Made by a program: the position numbers and the translations under genes. Shown here one piece after another: positions 56,701 to 64,000 of a stretch of 64,000 nucleotides of DNA. Under the pieces are notes generated by a model. It saw only the letters and a program-made list of their open reading frames with translations. It did not search any database and had not been told where the DNA came from. This stretch comes from Paenibacillaceae bacterium (GTDB lineage: Bacteria; Bacillota; Clostridia; Lachnospirales; Lachnospiraceae), in the NCBI GenBank assembly GCA_015057705.1, contig SVDU01000003.1:186001-250000 (forward strand), given 5' to 3'. The first letter of the stretch is position 1. Every line of letters starts with the position of its first letter.

Positions 56701-57270
56701 ACGAACCAGATTCTGTTTTTCATCCTCCAGTTTTTTCTGGGCAATGGCTTTACGGCGTTTAAATTTAACAATTCCCGCAGCTTCATCAAAAAGTTCTCTG
56801 CGTTCTTCCGGTTTTCCGCTTAGGATTTTATCAATCTGCCCCTGACCGATGATGGAATAACCTTCCTTGCCGATTCCGGTATCATAAAAGAGCTCATTAA
56901 TATCCTTCAACCGGCAGGCACTTCCATTGATCATATATTCGCTTTCGCCAGACCGGTAGACTCTTCTTGATACTGTCACCTGATCATAGTCAATGGATAA
57001 GTGGTGATCTGAATTGTCAAGCGTTATGGCCACATAGGCAAATCCCTGGGGTTTTCTCATTTCCGTTCCCGAGAAAATAACATCCTGCATACTGGAACTT
57101 CTTAACTGCTTCACTTTTTGTTCACCCAGTACCCAGCGTACAGCATCAGCAACATTGCTCTTACCGCTTCCGTTGGGGCCTACAATGCCTGTAATTCCAT
57201 TGTGGAACTCGAATACTATTTTGTTGGCAAAAGATTTAAACCCCTGAATCTCTATACTTTTTAAATACAT
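53710..57270 (-). CDS. smc: Chromosome segregation protein SMC
   Basis: SMC organises and segregates the chromosome with ScpA and ScpB. The 1186-residue protein has the N-terminal head with Walker A GPNGSGKSN (33-41), two long coiled coils (about 170-500 and 680-1020), a hinge around 510-670 with GYGGSIRRVM and GGSMTGGAF, and the C-terminal head with signature LSGGEKALTAIALLFA and Walker B LLDEIEAALDD. It lies between rnc and ftsY. Confidence 0.97.
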   Translation of the reverse strand: MYLKSIEIQGFKSFANKIVFEFHNGITGIVGPNGSGKSNVADAVRWVLGEQKVKQLRSSSMQDVIFSGTEMRKPQGFAYVAITLDNSDHHLSIDYDQVTVSRRVYRSGESEYMINGSACRLKDINELFYDTGIGKEGYSIIGQGQIDKILSGKPEERRELFDEAAGIVKFKRRKAIAQKKLEDEKQNLVRVSDILSELEKQVGPLAKQSEAAKEYLRLKEELKKYDVNQFLMETEGLRFQMKEVDEKEVIVSRDLEEAKNASEGIREQYETLDTYLSQLDESILVSRNEKNSSDIETGNLQGRINVLKEQINTEQMNAEHIAGRVRSIHSEIDMKKSQASSYEEERSVIAESVKTAMEQLKQGQTVLAAEDEKIHLLEQRIESGKGSIIELLNEKATLNARQQRYETMLEQVNVRRSEVLQKLLKYKSDESEQDQQLLVLQKEADEIDAGILKYNELQEQGESRAGELEHEVKRLGKNLNDRQQEYHTNSTKLESLRNLAERYEGYGGSIRRVMEVKDRVHGIHGVVADLITVSKKYEVAIETALGGSIQNVVTDSDQTAKQLIEYLKKNKYGRATFLPLTSIGNKNGFNQEKALSEPGVLGLANSLVEADPQYEGLLNYLLGRVVVVDTIDHAIALAKKFQYSLRIVTLEGELLSAGGSMTGGAFKNTSNLLGRKREMEELEAACEKALKETGQIETELVMNEGLLSECKEELETIRSEKQKLYLRQNTVKINLRRIEDKKAEIIESYGDLELENTQLEVQKKEIGENRQDLILAVEKLAVRSQDIDGDLEGLNADLEKAKADRETFSRELSEAQLAASSLKQKDDFELENIRRVKDEISRLEEELLKLSQGSSGSGLIIEEKQKEIESIKARIAEISSAREILDEAINEKLAKKEMKSKEQKELFQKREELTQRISLLDKELFRLQSQKEKMEERMDNHVNYMWNEYELTFSKAEALRNEEWTSLPDIKKMIGSLKEEIRKLGNVNVNAIEDYKEVSERYEFMKTQHDDLITAEGTLLKIIDELDTGMRKQFEEKFREIRVEFDKVFKELFGGGRGALELVEDEDILEAGIQIVSQPPGKKLQNMMQLSGGEKALTAIALLFAIQNLKPSPFCLLDEIEAALDDSNVDRFAKYLHKLTKFTQFIVITHRRGTMVSADRLYGITMQEKGVSTLVSVNLIEEDLES

Positions 57271-57307
57271 ACTCCACGCTGACAGCCATCACCAGCTGCC
57301 CTTTCTT

Positions 57308-57416
57308 TACCTTATTATTGTCCATGTTCTTTGGACATAGAGGGATACCCGAAGGGTGTTACCTTATTATTGTCCATGTTCTTTGGACATAGAGGGATAC
57401 CCGCTTATTGTCCACG
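57308..57416. repeat. Two tandem copies plus a partial copy of a 42-44 bp hairpin repeat, rnc-smc gap
   Basis: Identical 44-base copies at 57308-57351 and 57360-57403, spaced by 8 bases. Each contains the inverted pair TGTCCA...TGGACA and GGGATACCC. A 12-base partial copy (57405-57416, TTATTGTCCACG) covers the rnc stop codon and matches the divergent copy at 58105. In the mRNA each copy would form a small hairpin. Confidence 0.9.
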
Positions 57417-58091
57417 CAGCTTCAATATTCCGTGATAAGCCGCCACCTGCTCCGCAGCTTTCTTTGTTCTTCCTGTTCCCTGTCCGATAATAGTATCCCC
57501 GATTTTTACCTGCGTCTCAAATATCTTATTATGATCCGGGCCTTCCTCTTTTAAGAGCTCATAAATTAACGCCTCTTCCGTCTGGCTTTGTACAATCTCC
57601 TGCAAGATAGTCTTGCTATCAAAAAAGAGCTGCTTATGTTCCAGATCATTCATGATGAAACGAAGGATAAACTCTTTTGCATTAGCAAAACCACCATCCA
57701 GATAAATGGCTCCTATCAGTGCTTCCATTGCATCCGAAACAATTGAAGCTCTCCCTCTACCCCCGGTTGCTTCTTCCCCCCTGCCTAAAAGGAGATATTC
57801 CCCAAGCTTTATCACTTCTGCACAATAAGCAAGGGTGGGTTCACAAACAATACTGGCACGAATTTTTGTTAGATCACCCTCTGGCTTTTGTGGATATTTA
57901 TGATACAGACAATCACTGGATACCACTTCCAGAACCGAATCACCTAAGAATTCAAGTCTCTCGTTACATTCTGTTTTATTCAGTCGGTGTTCATTGGCAT
58001 AGGAACTGTGGGTCATAGCCTGTGTCATAAGATGCTTGTCCGAAAAACGATAACCGATCCGTTCTTCCAGTTCTTTTATATTTCTACTCAT
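57405..58091 (-). CDS. rnc: Ribonuclease III
   Basis: RNase III cuts double-stranded RNA in rRNA and mRNA processing. The 228-residue protein has the catalytic motif NERLEFLGDSVLE (43-55), the second metal-binding region DAMEALIGAIYLDGG and a dsRNA-binding domain (about 155-227) with GRTKKAAEQVAAYHGI. GAGGG lies before the ATG. Its last four codons (R-G-Q-stop region) lie in a partial copy of the repeat that flanks it on both sides. Confidence 0.97.
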   Translation of the reverse strand: MSRNIKELEERIGYRFSDKHLMTQAMTHSSYANEHRLNKTECNERLEFLGDSVLEVVSSDCLYHKYPQKPEGDLTKIRASIVCEPTLAYCAEVIKLGEYLLLGRGEEATGGRGRASIVSDAMEALIGAIYLDGGFANAKEFILRFIMNDLEHKQLFFDSKTILQEIVQSQTEEALIYELLKEEGPDHNKIFETQVKIGDTIIGQGTGRTKKAAEQVAAYHGILKLRGQ

Positions 58092-58104
58092 CTCATCCCT
58101 CTTT

Positions 58105-58146
58105 CCTTATTATTGTCCACGTTCTTTGGACATAAAGGGGTACCCG
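58105..58146. repeat. Third, diverged copy of the 42-bp repeat, acpP-rnc gap
   Basis: Matches the copies at 57310-57351 and 57362-57403 at 39 of 42 positions, in the same orientation, with TGTCCACG...TGGACA pairing. It lies directly upstream of rnc in the mRNA. Confidence 0.88.
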
Positions 58147-58157
58147 ATTACCCCCTA

Positions 58158-58204
58158 TTATGAAAGAAGGTGCTGCGGTCAGACCAAACGGTCCTAGCAG
58201 CACC
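58158..58204 (-). terminator. Hairpin after acpP
   Basis: Stem GGTGCTGC/GCAGCACC with an inner GACC/GGTC stem, 9 bases after the acpP stop; the T-run (TTCTTTC) is poor, so it may only partly stop transcription before rnc. Confidence 0.6.
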
Positions 58205-58212
58205 CACATCTA

Positions 58213-58443
58213 TTAATTTAATGCATTCTTGACCTGTTCTACTGCGTCGCTGACACTTACAATATTCTCTGCCACTTCAGTTGGAATCTCAATATCAAAT
58301 TCCTCTTCAATGCCCATAACGATCTGGAACACATCAAGGGAGTCAGCACCCAGGTCATCCACGAATGTGGAGTTCATAGTAACTTCCTCCGGCTCAATAT
58401 TTAATACCTCTGCAATAATTTTCTGTAATTTTTCAAATTCCAT
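58213..58443 (-). CDS. acpP: Acyl carrier protein
   Basis: The 76-residue carrier of fatty-acid intermediates. The phosphopantetheine serine is S35 in [22 protein letters not shown] precedes the ATG. Order plsX-acpP-rnc-smc-ftsY is standard in Firmicutes (fabD and fabG are not here). Confidence 0.97.
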   Translation of the reverse strand: MEFEKLQKIIAEVLNIEPEEVTMNSTFVDDLGADSLDVFQIVMGIEEEFDIEIPTEVAENIVSVSDAVEQVKNALN

Positions 58444-58462
58444 TTGTTTTCCTTCCTCTCTC

Positions 58463-59479
58463 CTATTCTTGATTTTCTTCTTTCATTTTAAGACTTTCTC
58501 TTATCTTATCATTAATTCCCTGTTCTTTGAAGGTTACGCATTGAAGTATGGAGTTTTTTATTTCTGCTGCTTTTGAGTTACCATGAGTCTTTACCACCAG
58601 ACCATTCAGCCCTAAAAGCGGAGCGCCGCCGTACCGGGATGAATCAAATGATTTTAAAGTCTCTTTTAAAGCAGGTTTTACAAGCAGAGCACCAATTTTG
58701 CTCCTGAAGCTACCCATCATACCACTCTTTACCTTGTTAATCAAGGTCGCGCCCACTCCCTCATACAACTTCAGGATTACATTGCCCACAAATGCCTCAC
58801 ATACTATGACATCTGCACCGCCATGCGGAATCTCTCTGGCCTCAATGCTTCCGGTAAAATGAATATCCTTACAATCCTTTAACAGCGGAAATGTCTCTTT
58901 CACTAGCGCATTTCCCTTTTCTTCCTCTGCGCCGATGTTGACAATGGCAACTGTTGGATTCTTAATGCCTACAACATGCTCCATATATAAGGAGCCCATT
59001 TGGGCAAACTGTACCAGATGAGAGGGTCTGGCATCCACATTAGCACCGCAGTCTATCAGCAGGGAAACGCCTTTTTCTGTTGGAATAAGGGGTGCAAGCG
59101 GTGGTCTTTCTACACCCTTGATCCGTCCGACTATCACCTGTCCGCCAACCAGTATGGCGCCTGAGCTACCGGCCGATACAAATGCATCCGCCTCTTTTTG
59201 TTTTACCAGATTCATTCCCACAACGATGGAAGAATCTTTCTTCTTACGTATGGCGTTAACCGGAGGTTCTTCCGTCTCGATTACCTCTGTCGCATTCACA
59301 ATCTGTATCTGATCCTTATTAAAAGTGTATTTTGCAAGTTCATCAGATATCATCTGCTCCTGCCCTACTAAGAGAACCCGGATCTCTTTATTCGCGTTTA
59401 CCGCCTCTACGGCACCTGCTACCGTCTGTACTGGTGCATAGTCACCGCCCATGGCATCCACAGCTACTTTTATCATCAT
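58463..59479 (-). CDS. plsX: Phosphate acyltransferase PlsX
   Basis: PlsX makes acyl-phosphate from acyl-ACP, the first step of phospholipid synthesis in Firmicutes. The 338-residue protein starts [16 protein letters not shown], with [43 protein letters not shown] and [19 protein letters not shown] lies before the tandem ATGs (59479 or 59476). Confidence 0.97.
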   Translation of the reverse strand: MMIKVAVDAMGGDYAPVQTVAGAVEAVNANKEIRVLLVGQEQMISDELAKYTFNKDQIQIVNATEVIETEEPPVNAIRKKKDSSIVVGMNLVKQKEADAFVSAGSSGAILVGGQVIVGRIKGVERPPLAPLIPTEKGVSLLIDCGANVDARPSHLVQFAQMGSLYMEHVVGIKNPTVAIVNIGAEEEKGNALVKETFPLLKDCKDIHFTGSIEAREIPHGGADVIVCEAFVGNVILKLYEGVGATLINKVKSGMMGSFRSKIGALLVKPALKETLKSFDSSRYGGAPLLGLNGLVVKTHGNSKAAEIKNSILQCVTFKEQGINDKIRESLKMKEENQE

Positions 59480-59519
59480 GATTCCCCTTTCAAGTGTTTC
59501 CTAAGATAATCTATTACAT

Positions 59520-59548
59520 AATATACTAAATATTATACTATAAATCAA
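59520..59548 (-). promoter_or_regulatory. Promoter of plsX-acpP
   Basis: TTGATT (59548-59543), 17-base spacer, TATATT (59525-59520) on the minus strand. An overlapping TATAAT lies further upstream without a good -35. No obvious FapR site. Confidence 0.55.
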
Positions 59549-59585
59549 TAATAAATTTAGAAATTTAAAAGCAGATAAAACAGCC

Positions 59586-60932
59586 TTAGCTGACCAGCTT
59601 TTTCTCAACCTTTTTTATAACGTAAACATATGATATTCCAGTGAACAATGCAGCACTCAGCCATGCTGCCGGGTCACAGGCACAGGCAAGCGGGAAGCTT
59701 ACAAACCTTATTGCAAGCGTAGCCGTAACCAATCTGGCTGCCAGTTCCACTACGCCGCCCAGCATGGGAAGTAATCCATATCCGCACCCCTGCATGGTAT
59801 TTCGGAAAATAAAAATAGTTCCCAGAGGAATGTAAAAAGATGCACAAAGATAACTGTAGGTTTTTGCCCATGGAAGAATCTCCGCCAGATCTACATTACC
59901 GGAGAAGAACAGCCTTAGGGCAAAGGGAAGACCCAGAATTACAATAACGGAGCAAACAACGGCATAGATTACTTCTGTTGTAAGTGCAAGGCGGACACCC
60001 CGTTTGATTCTTCCAATATCACCTTTTCCATAGTTTTGTCCCGAATAAGTAGCCATGGTTTGTCCCATTGCCATCATTCCCTGAATCACCATACTTTGAA
60101 ATTTATTGGCTGCTGTATTTGATGCAACTGCTATGGAACCAAATAAATTAACTGCAGACTGCATAATCATCGTTCCCGAAGCGGTGATTCCAAACTGAAG
60201 AGCCATGGGAATCCCCACAGACAGCTGGATCTTCGTATCATAACCATGCAGCTTCCAGTGATGCTTTTCCGGTGTTAGAACAGGTACCTTTTTTGTAATA
60301 TAAATAATACATAAAAAAGCGGATATTCCCTGAGATACATTGGTTGCCCATGCAGCACCCGCGACTCCCATCTTAAAATTAATAACAAAAACCAAATCCA
60401 ACACGATATTTAAGCAGGCGGATAGCACCAAAAATATAAGCGGTATCCGGCTGTTACCCACAGAACGAAGAAAGGAAGAGAACAAATTATAAAATACATT
60501 TGCAAAGATCCCTATGCAAATAATTGAGATATAAGTATATGCATCTTCCATAATATTCTGGGGGGTATTCATAATTTTCAAAAGTGTTCTCATGAATGTC
60601 AGACTGATGAATGTCATAAATACAATAACAAACAATGACAGTAAAATTCCATTTGCCACCGATCGCTTCGTCCCGTTTTCATCCCCAGCCCCAAACCTCT
60701 GACTGGTAAGTACTGTAAATCCCGTACTCATTCCCTGTGAAAAACCAATTACCAGGAACATGATGGTACCTGTTGATCCCACAGCTGCCAATGCATCCGC
60801 TCCGACGAAACGACCTACAATAATAGTATCCACCATATTATAAAACTGCTGAAAAATATTTCCGATTAATAGCGGAAGTGTAAATTTTAAAATGATGGGA
60901 AGAGGATTCCCTCTCGTCATGTCGGTCTCCAT
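59586..60932 (-). CDS. MATE-family efflux transporter
   Basis: Cation-coupled drug/metabolite exporter of the MATE family (448 residues, twelve predicted membrane helices). TRGNPLPIILKFTLPLLIGNIFQQFYNMVDTI starts the family fold, and the second half repeats the pattern (GIPMALQFGITASGTMIMQ). Substrate cannot be told from sequence. AAGG lies close to the ATG. Monocistronic. Confidence 0.93.
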   Translation of the reverse strand: METDMTRGNPLPIILKFTLPLLIGNIFQQFYNMVDTIIVGRFVGADALAAVGSTGTIMFLVIGFSQGMSTGFTVLTSQRFGAGDENGTKRSVANGILLSLFVIVFMTFISLTFMRTLLKIMNTPQNIMEDAYTYISIICIGIFANVFYNLFSSFLRSVGNSRIPLIFLVLSACLNIVLDLVFVINFKMGVAGAAWATNVSQGISAFLCIIYITKKVPVLTPEKHHWKLHGYDTKIQLSVGIPMALQFGITASGTMIMQSAVNLFGSIAVASNTAANKFQSMVIQGMMAMGQTMATYSGQNYGKGDIGRIKRGVRLALTTEVIYAVVCSVIVILGLPFALRLFFSGNVDLAEILPWAKTYSYLCASFYIPLGTIFIFRNTMQGCGYGLLPMLGGVVELAARLVTATLAIRFVSFPLACACDPAAWLSAALFTGISYVYVIKKVEKKLVS

Positions 60933-60991
60933 AAGCCTTCACCCTTTGCTGTTTTATTATTCTGCCATACTTTTCCATGCGGCACAGACGT

Positions 60992-61020
60992 ATTTTACCA
61001 TGTTCTCAACCACTTGTCAC
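60992..61020 (-). promoter_or_regulatory. Promoter of the MATE gene
   Basis: GTGACA (61020-61015), 17-base spacer and TAAAAT (60997-60992) on the minus strand, about 55 bases before the start codon. Confidence 0.55.
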
Positions 61021-61063
61021 GATTCTTTTCAAACAGTTTTATCTTTCTTTTTCATTTTAATGC

Positions 61064-61111
61064 AAAAAATCTGCTGCCAGAAACCGGTTCATCAGGGAAT
61101 CTGACAGCAGA
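61064..61111 (-). terminator. Terminator of the sugar ABC operon
   Basis: Stem TCTGCTGTCAGA/TCTGGCAGCAGA (one G-U pair) followed by six T on the minus strand, 16 bases after the binding-protein gene. Confidence 0.88.
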
Positions 61112-61126
61112 CTGTATCTGTTAAAT

Positions 61127-62143
61127 TTATTCTTTTGTAACCAATCCGTTTACATTTTCAGAAGTAACCAGCTCATTATCCAGAATAACATATTTCTCTA
61201 CATTCTTTCCCTCCAGATAGTCATAAGCTGTTTTTAATATTGCTTTTCCAAGGAAAAATGGAGGCTCTGCAATGGTTGCCTCAATTTTTCCTGCCTTAAT
61301 TGCCTCAATGGTGTCATCAATGGCATCACAGCCGATCATAGTGATTTCATCTAATCGTCCGGCTGCTTCAATTGCTTCTAACGCCCCAAGAAGCATTTCA
61401 TCATTTGCAGCATACAATCCGTCAATGTGATCATTTGCCTGTAAAATATTCTCCATTACACTCATGCCCTTTGCACGGTCAAAATCCGCTACCTGGCATG
61501 CCACAATTTTCATATCTGGATTCTGGCTTATGATTTCATTAAAACCTTTGGAACGGTTCTGGGCCACATTGGTGCCCATGATCCCCTGGAGTTCTACAAT
61601 ATTTCCCTTTCCGCCAAGAGTATCTGCCAGATACTGTCCTGCCAGTTTTCCTGATTTAATGGCATCATATCCAATATGAGATACCACTTCTCCACCACTG
61701 GCTTCCCTGTCCATGGTGAGCACCGGAATTCCAGCTTTATTGCAGTCCTCAATGGATGAGACTATGGCATCTGAGTCACAGGTGTCAATAATAATGCAAT
61801 CAGGCTTCTTTGTAATTAAGTTCTCCACATCCTTCATCTGGACAGCCGGATCGTCCTGGGCATCTGTAATGTATAATTCCACGCCCAGCTCATCAGCGGC
61901 TTTTTGTACCCCATCCTTTACATCCACAAAGAATGGATTGGTCTGCGTATTCATTGCGAGACCAATTACATATTTTTTCTTGGTTCCTGCATCTGTTTTT
62001 GCTGTTGTTTCTTCAGGCTTTGTTACTGTTTCTGTCTGCGTTGTTTCTTTGGCAGTCTCCGTAGCTGTTTCTGTACTGCAACCAGCCATCGAAAATAAAA
62101 CAAACCCTGCCATCATTGTAGCTGCAATTCTCTTTTTCATCAT
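61127..62143 (-). CDS. Ribose-type sugar ABC transporter substrate-binding lipoprotein
   Basis: Extracellular sugar-binding lipoprotein (338 residues). The lipobox SMAGC gives lipid-modified C22, followed by a Thr/Glu-rich linker (25-55) and a periplasmic-binding-protein type 1 (RbsB-like) domain starting YVIGLAMNTQTNPFFVDVKDG. The sugar is not deducible from sequence; ribose, galactose or inositol-type sugars are all possible. Last gene of the operon behind the permease, 43 bases downstream. Confidence 0.92.
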   Translation of the reverse strand: MMKKRIAATMMAGFVLFSMAGCSTETATETAKETTQTETVTKPEETTAKTDAGTKKKYVIGLAMNTQTNPFFVDVKDGVQKAADELGVELYITDAQDDPAVQMKDVENLITKKPDCIIIDTCDSDAIVSSIEDCNKAGIPVLTMDREASGGEVVSHIGYDAIKSGKLAGQYLADTLGGKGNIVELQGIMGTNVAQNRSKGFNEIISQNPDMKIVACQVADFDRAKGMSVMENILQANDHIDGLYAANDEMLLGALEAIEAAGRLDEITMIGCDAIDDTIEAIKAGKIEATIAEPPFFLGKAILKTAYDYLEGKNVEKYVILDNELVTSENVNGLVTKE

Positions 62144-62186
62144 AATTCTGCCCTTCCCTTCTCAAATACATTAAAATAGTTTCTAT

Positions 62187-63149
62187 TTATTCCGCTTTTG
62201 CGGATAAATCCTTGACTTTTTTATCCACCAGTACTGCAATCAGTACGACAGATCCTTTTACAATGCTGGTTGCGTGAGGATTGACGTTCATCAGAGTAAG
62301 GATATTATCAATGATCCCCATAATCATGGCACCCACCACGGTAGGAAGTACAAATCCGGTTCCTCCGCTTAAGCTGGTTCCGCCAAGGATAACTGCTGCA
62401 ATTGCATCCATTTCAATTCCCTGTCCGCTGGTGGATTGCGCCGATCCAAGCCTGGCTGTCAGTACAACGGCAGCGATTCCGCTTAATAATCCATTCATGA
62501 TATAAGCGGTCCATTCGGTCCTTTTAACTGAAATTCCTGACAGGCGGGCGGCTTCCCGGTTTCCTCCAAGAGCATAGATGCTCCTTCCAAAGGGGGTTTG
62601 TGTCAATATGTAATGTGCTGCCAGAAAAAGTAGTATGAGAATGATTACAGGTACCGGCACTCCTAAGACAGAACCCTTTCCAATAAATTTATAGACCTCA
62701 GATTTTACCGGAATAGGCGAACCTTTCGTATAAATCAAAACACAGCCCCGCAGCAAAGTCATAGTACCCAGTGTTGCAATAAATGGAGGAATTCCGCAAT
62801 GAGAGATAAAAAATCCGTTGGCAGTCCCACAAACAGTGCCAATAGCCAATGCTGTCGCTACAGCCAGGAATGTGTTTCCGGTGGAAGCCAGTACCCCTGA
62901 AGCAACCACTCCGGAAAGTCCAAGTATAGAACCAACGGATAAGTCAATTCCTCCGGTCAGAATTACGAAAGTCATTCCGCATCCAATAATACCGGCAACA
63001 GTAACCTGTTTAAATACGTTAAAAAGATTGGATATATTTAAAAAGCTTTTTGACAAAAATGCAGCAAACAGGCATATGATCAGCAGTATTAAAACCGAAC
63101 GGTAAATATTAATCTGATTAATCAATTGTTTCTTAGCTTTTTCATTCAT
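62187..63149 (-). CDS. Ribose-type sugar ABC transporter permease
   Basis: Membrane permease of the BPD_transp_2 (RbsC-like) family, 320 residues with eight to ten hydrophobic segments. FVILTGGIDLSVGSILGLSGVV and the EAA-like GGNREAARLSGISVKRTEW are diagnostic, as is AVILGGTSLSGGTG. It overlaps the end of the ATPase gene by eight bases. Confidence 0.94.
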   Translation of the reverse strand: MNEKAKKQLINQINIYRSVLILLIICLFAAFLSKSFLNISNLFNVFKQVTVAGIIGCGMTFVILTGGIDLSVGSILGLSGVVASGVLASTGNTFLAVATALAIGTVCGTANGFFISHCGIPPFIATLGTMTLLRGCVLIYTKGSPIPVKSEVYKFIGKGSVLGVPVPVIILILLFLAAHYILTQTPFGRSIYALGGNREAARLSGISVKRTEWTAYIMNGLLSGIAAVVLTARLGSAQSTSGQGIEMDAIAAVILGGTSLSGGTGFVLPTVVGAMIMGIIDNILTLMNVNPHATSIVKGSVVLIAVLVDKKVKDLSAKAE

Positions 63150-64000
63150 TTTCTCTCACCCCTCCAGATGCATGTGCTAAAATTATTTCCTGATTCATGT
63201 CTTCGCCTGAAATTTCCAATACCATACGTCCTTCCCTCATTACAATGACACGGTCACTGACCCCAATCAGTTCGGGTAAATCGGTGGAGAGCATAAGAAT
63301 ACTTTTTCCTTTTTGAGTCAGCTGGTTTATAATTGCATATATTTCCGCTTTCGCCCCCACATCCACGCCTCTTGTCGGTTCGTTCAGAATGAGAATATCG
63401 GAATCTGCCTCTAGCACCTTTGCAAAAACAATCTTCTGCTGATTGCCTCCGCTCAGTTTACCAGCTAGCTGTGAGGCTGAACTAATCCGGATATTCAGCG
63501 ATTGAACCTGCTGGTTTACCCGTTCTGTTTCTAATCTGGTATTTAAATGAATTCCTTTTGTGAGCTTCTTTAAGGAAGAGATGGAAATATTCTCCCGGAT
63601 GCTTCTTATTAATATCAGTCCTTCCTGTTTCCTATCATCAGAAACAAAACCAATTCCGGCTTTCAGCGCTTTTCCAGGTGCTGAGCAGTCTTTTTTTACC
63701 CCATTGACAAAGACTTCTCCGTTTTCCATTGGTATGGCACCGTATAATAGTTTTGACAATTCAATGGTTCCTGAGCCAAGAAGACCGGTTATGCCAAGTA
63801 TCTCTCCTTTATGAAGTTTCAGGCTCATATCATGTACATTCCGGCTGTTAATCTCTTTGGCTTCAAACACCACTTCCTGCTCCTTGTAATTACGGACAGG
63901 ATATAGATTAGAAACGTTTCTGCCTACCATCATGGACACCACATCATCATAATCTGTCTCATTAATTTGTTTGGAAGCCACATATCTGCCATCCCGGAAT
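63142..64000 (-). CDS. Ribose-type sugar ABC transporter ATPase, 5' truncated by window edge
   Basis: The C-terminal half of an RbsA-type duplicated ATPase is present; the start lies beyond base 64000. In this second nucleotide-binding domain the P-loop is degenerate (GLLGSGTIEL, no K-T/S), the signature is LSGGNQQK, and the Walker B region reads LILNEPTRGVDVG with N in place of the usual D. Loss of Walker A in the second domain is normal for the family; ATP turnover depends on the first domain, not seen here. Confidence 0.93.
   Translation of the reverse strand, partial: FRDGRYVASKQINETDYDDVVSMMVGRNVSNLYPVRNYKEQEVVFEAKEINSRNVHDMSLKLHKGEILGITGLLGSGTIELSKLLYGAIPMENGEVFVNGVKKDCSAPGKALKAGIGFVSDDRKQEGLILIRSIRENISISSLKKLTKGIHLNTRLETERVNQQVQSLNIRISSASQLAGKLSGGNQQKIVFAKVLEADSDILILNEPTRGVDVGAKAEIYAIINQLTQKGKSILMLSTDLPELIGVSDRVIVMREGRMVLEISGEDMNQEIILAHASGGVRENE

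Noticed and set aside
57308-57403. CRISPR array
   Set aside because: Two copies separated by only 8 bases and a third far away outside rnc; no spacer-repeat regularity and no cas genes.

Overview
The window is a Gram-positive, spore-forming Clostridia chromosome segment, most likely Lachnospiraceae (Clostridium cluster XIVa type). Reasons: AT-rich to moderate base composition, strong AGGAGG ribosome sites, an alpha/beta-type SASP gene, GerW/YtfJ and YlbJ sporulation genes, the Firmicutes blocks rpmB/yloU/fakA/recG, rsmD/coaD/ylbJ and plsX/acpP/rnc/smc/ftsY, and a short-form HisG paired with HisZ. No rRNA, tRNA, CRISPR or prophage was seen.

Layout. 1-1250: 5' part of ribD on the minus strand with a complete FMN riboswitch, expression-platform terminator and promoter. 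1330-6413: sufCBDSU iron-sulfur assembly operon on the plus strand, closed by a terminator shared with the convergent pepT. 7860-13100: a markedly AT-rich accessory stretch of unrecognised and membrane genes, a TPR lipoprotein gene broken by two frameshifts, a 52-residue ORF resembling the start of a VgrG/late-control-D type protein, possible insertion-sequence debris and a subtilase without signal peptide. 13270-14335: an AraC/GyrI-like regulator. 14351-20344: histidine operon hisZ-G-D-B-A-IE, lacking hisH and hisF and ending in a HisIE with an extra N-terminal TIM-barrel-like domain. 20341-28824: RNA modification and repair (recU, RluA- and RsuA-family pseudouridine synthases, RsmF-like methyltransferase), an SDR, a radical-SAM YgiQ protein, a HAD phosphatase and an M23 peptidase.

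28877-37901 holds ylbJ, coaD, rsmD, a SASP gene, udk, a DUF975 protein, recG, fakA, yloU and rpmB. 38004-46175 holds a 45-residue membrane protein, gerW, a DUF2953 protein, two unrecognised genes, cinA, pgsA, rimO, rpoZ, gmk and yicC. rqcH is divergent from yicC. 48132-51473 is an agr-type quorum-sensing locus: agrB, a cysteine-free agrD not covered by longer ORFs, and a 62-residue gene on the minus strand, with an AgrC-like kinase and LytTR regulator on the plus strand. 51530-59548 is a lipid/division block (plsX, acpP, rnc, smc, ftsY) followed by a threonine dehydratase, with a 42-bp hairpin repeat flanking rnc. The window ends with a MATE transporter and a ribose-type sugar ABC operon cut by the window edge.

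The most interesting items are the HisF-like/HisI/HisE fusion in an operon lacking HisF and HisH, the agr locus with a serine/threonine-type peptide, the repeat family around rnc, and the decaying accessory island. All names rest on reading motifs and gene order; no database search was made.
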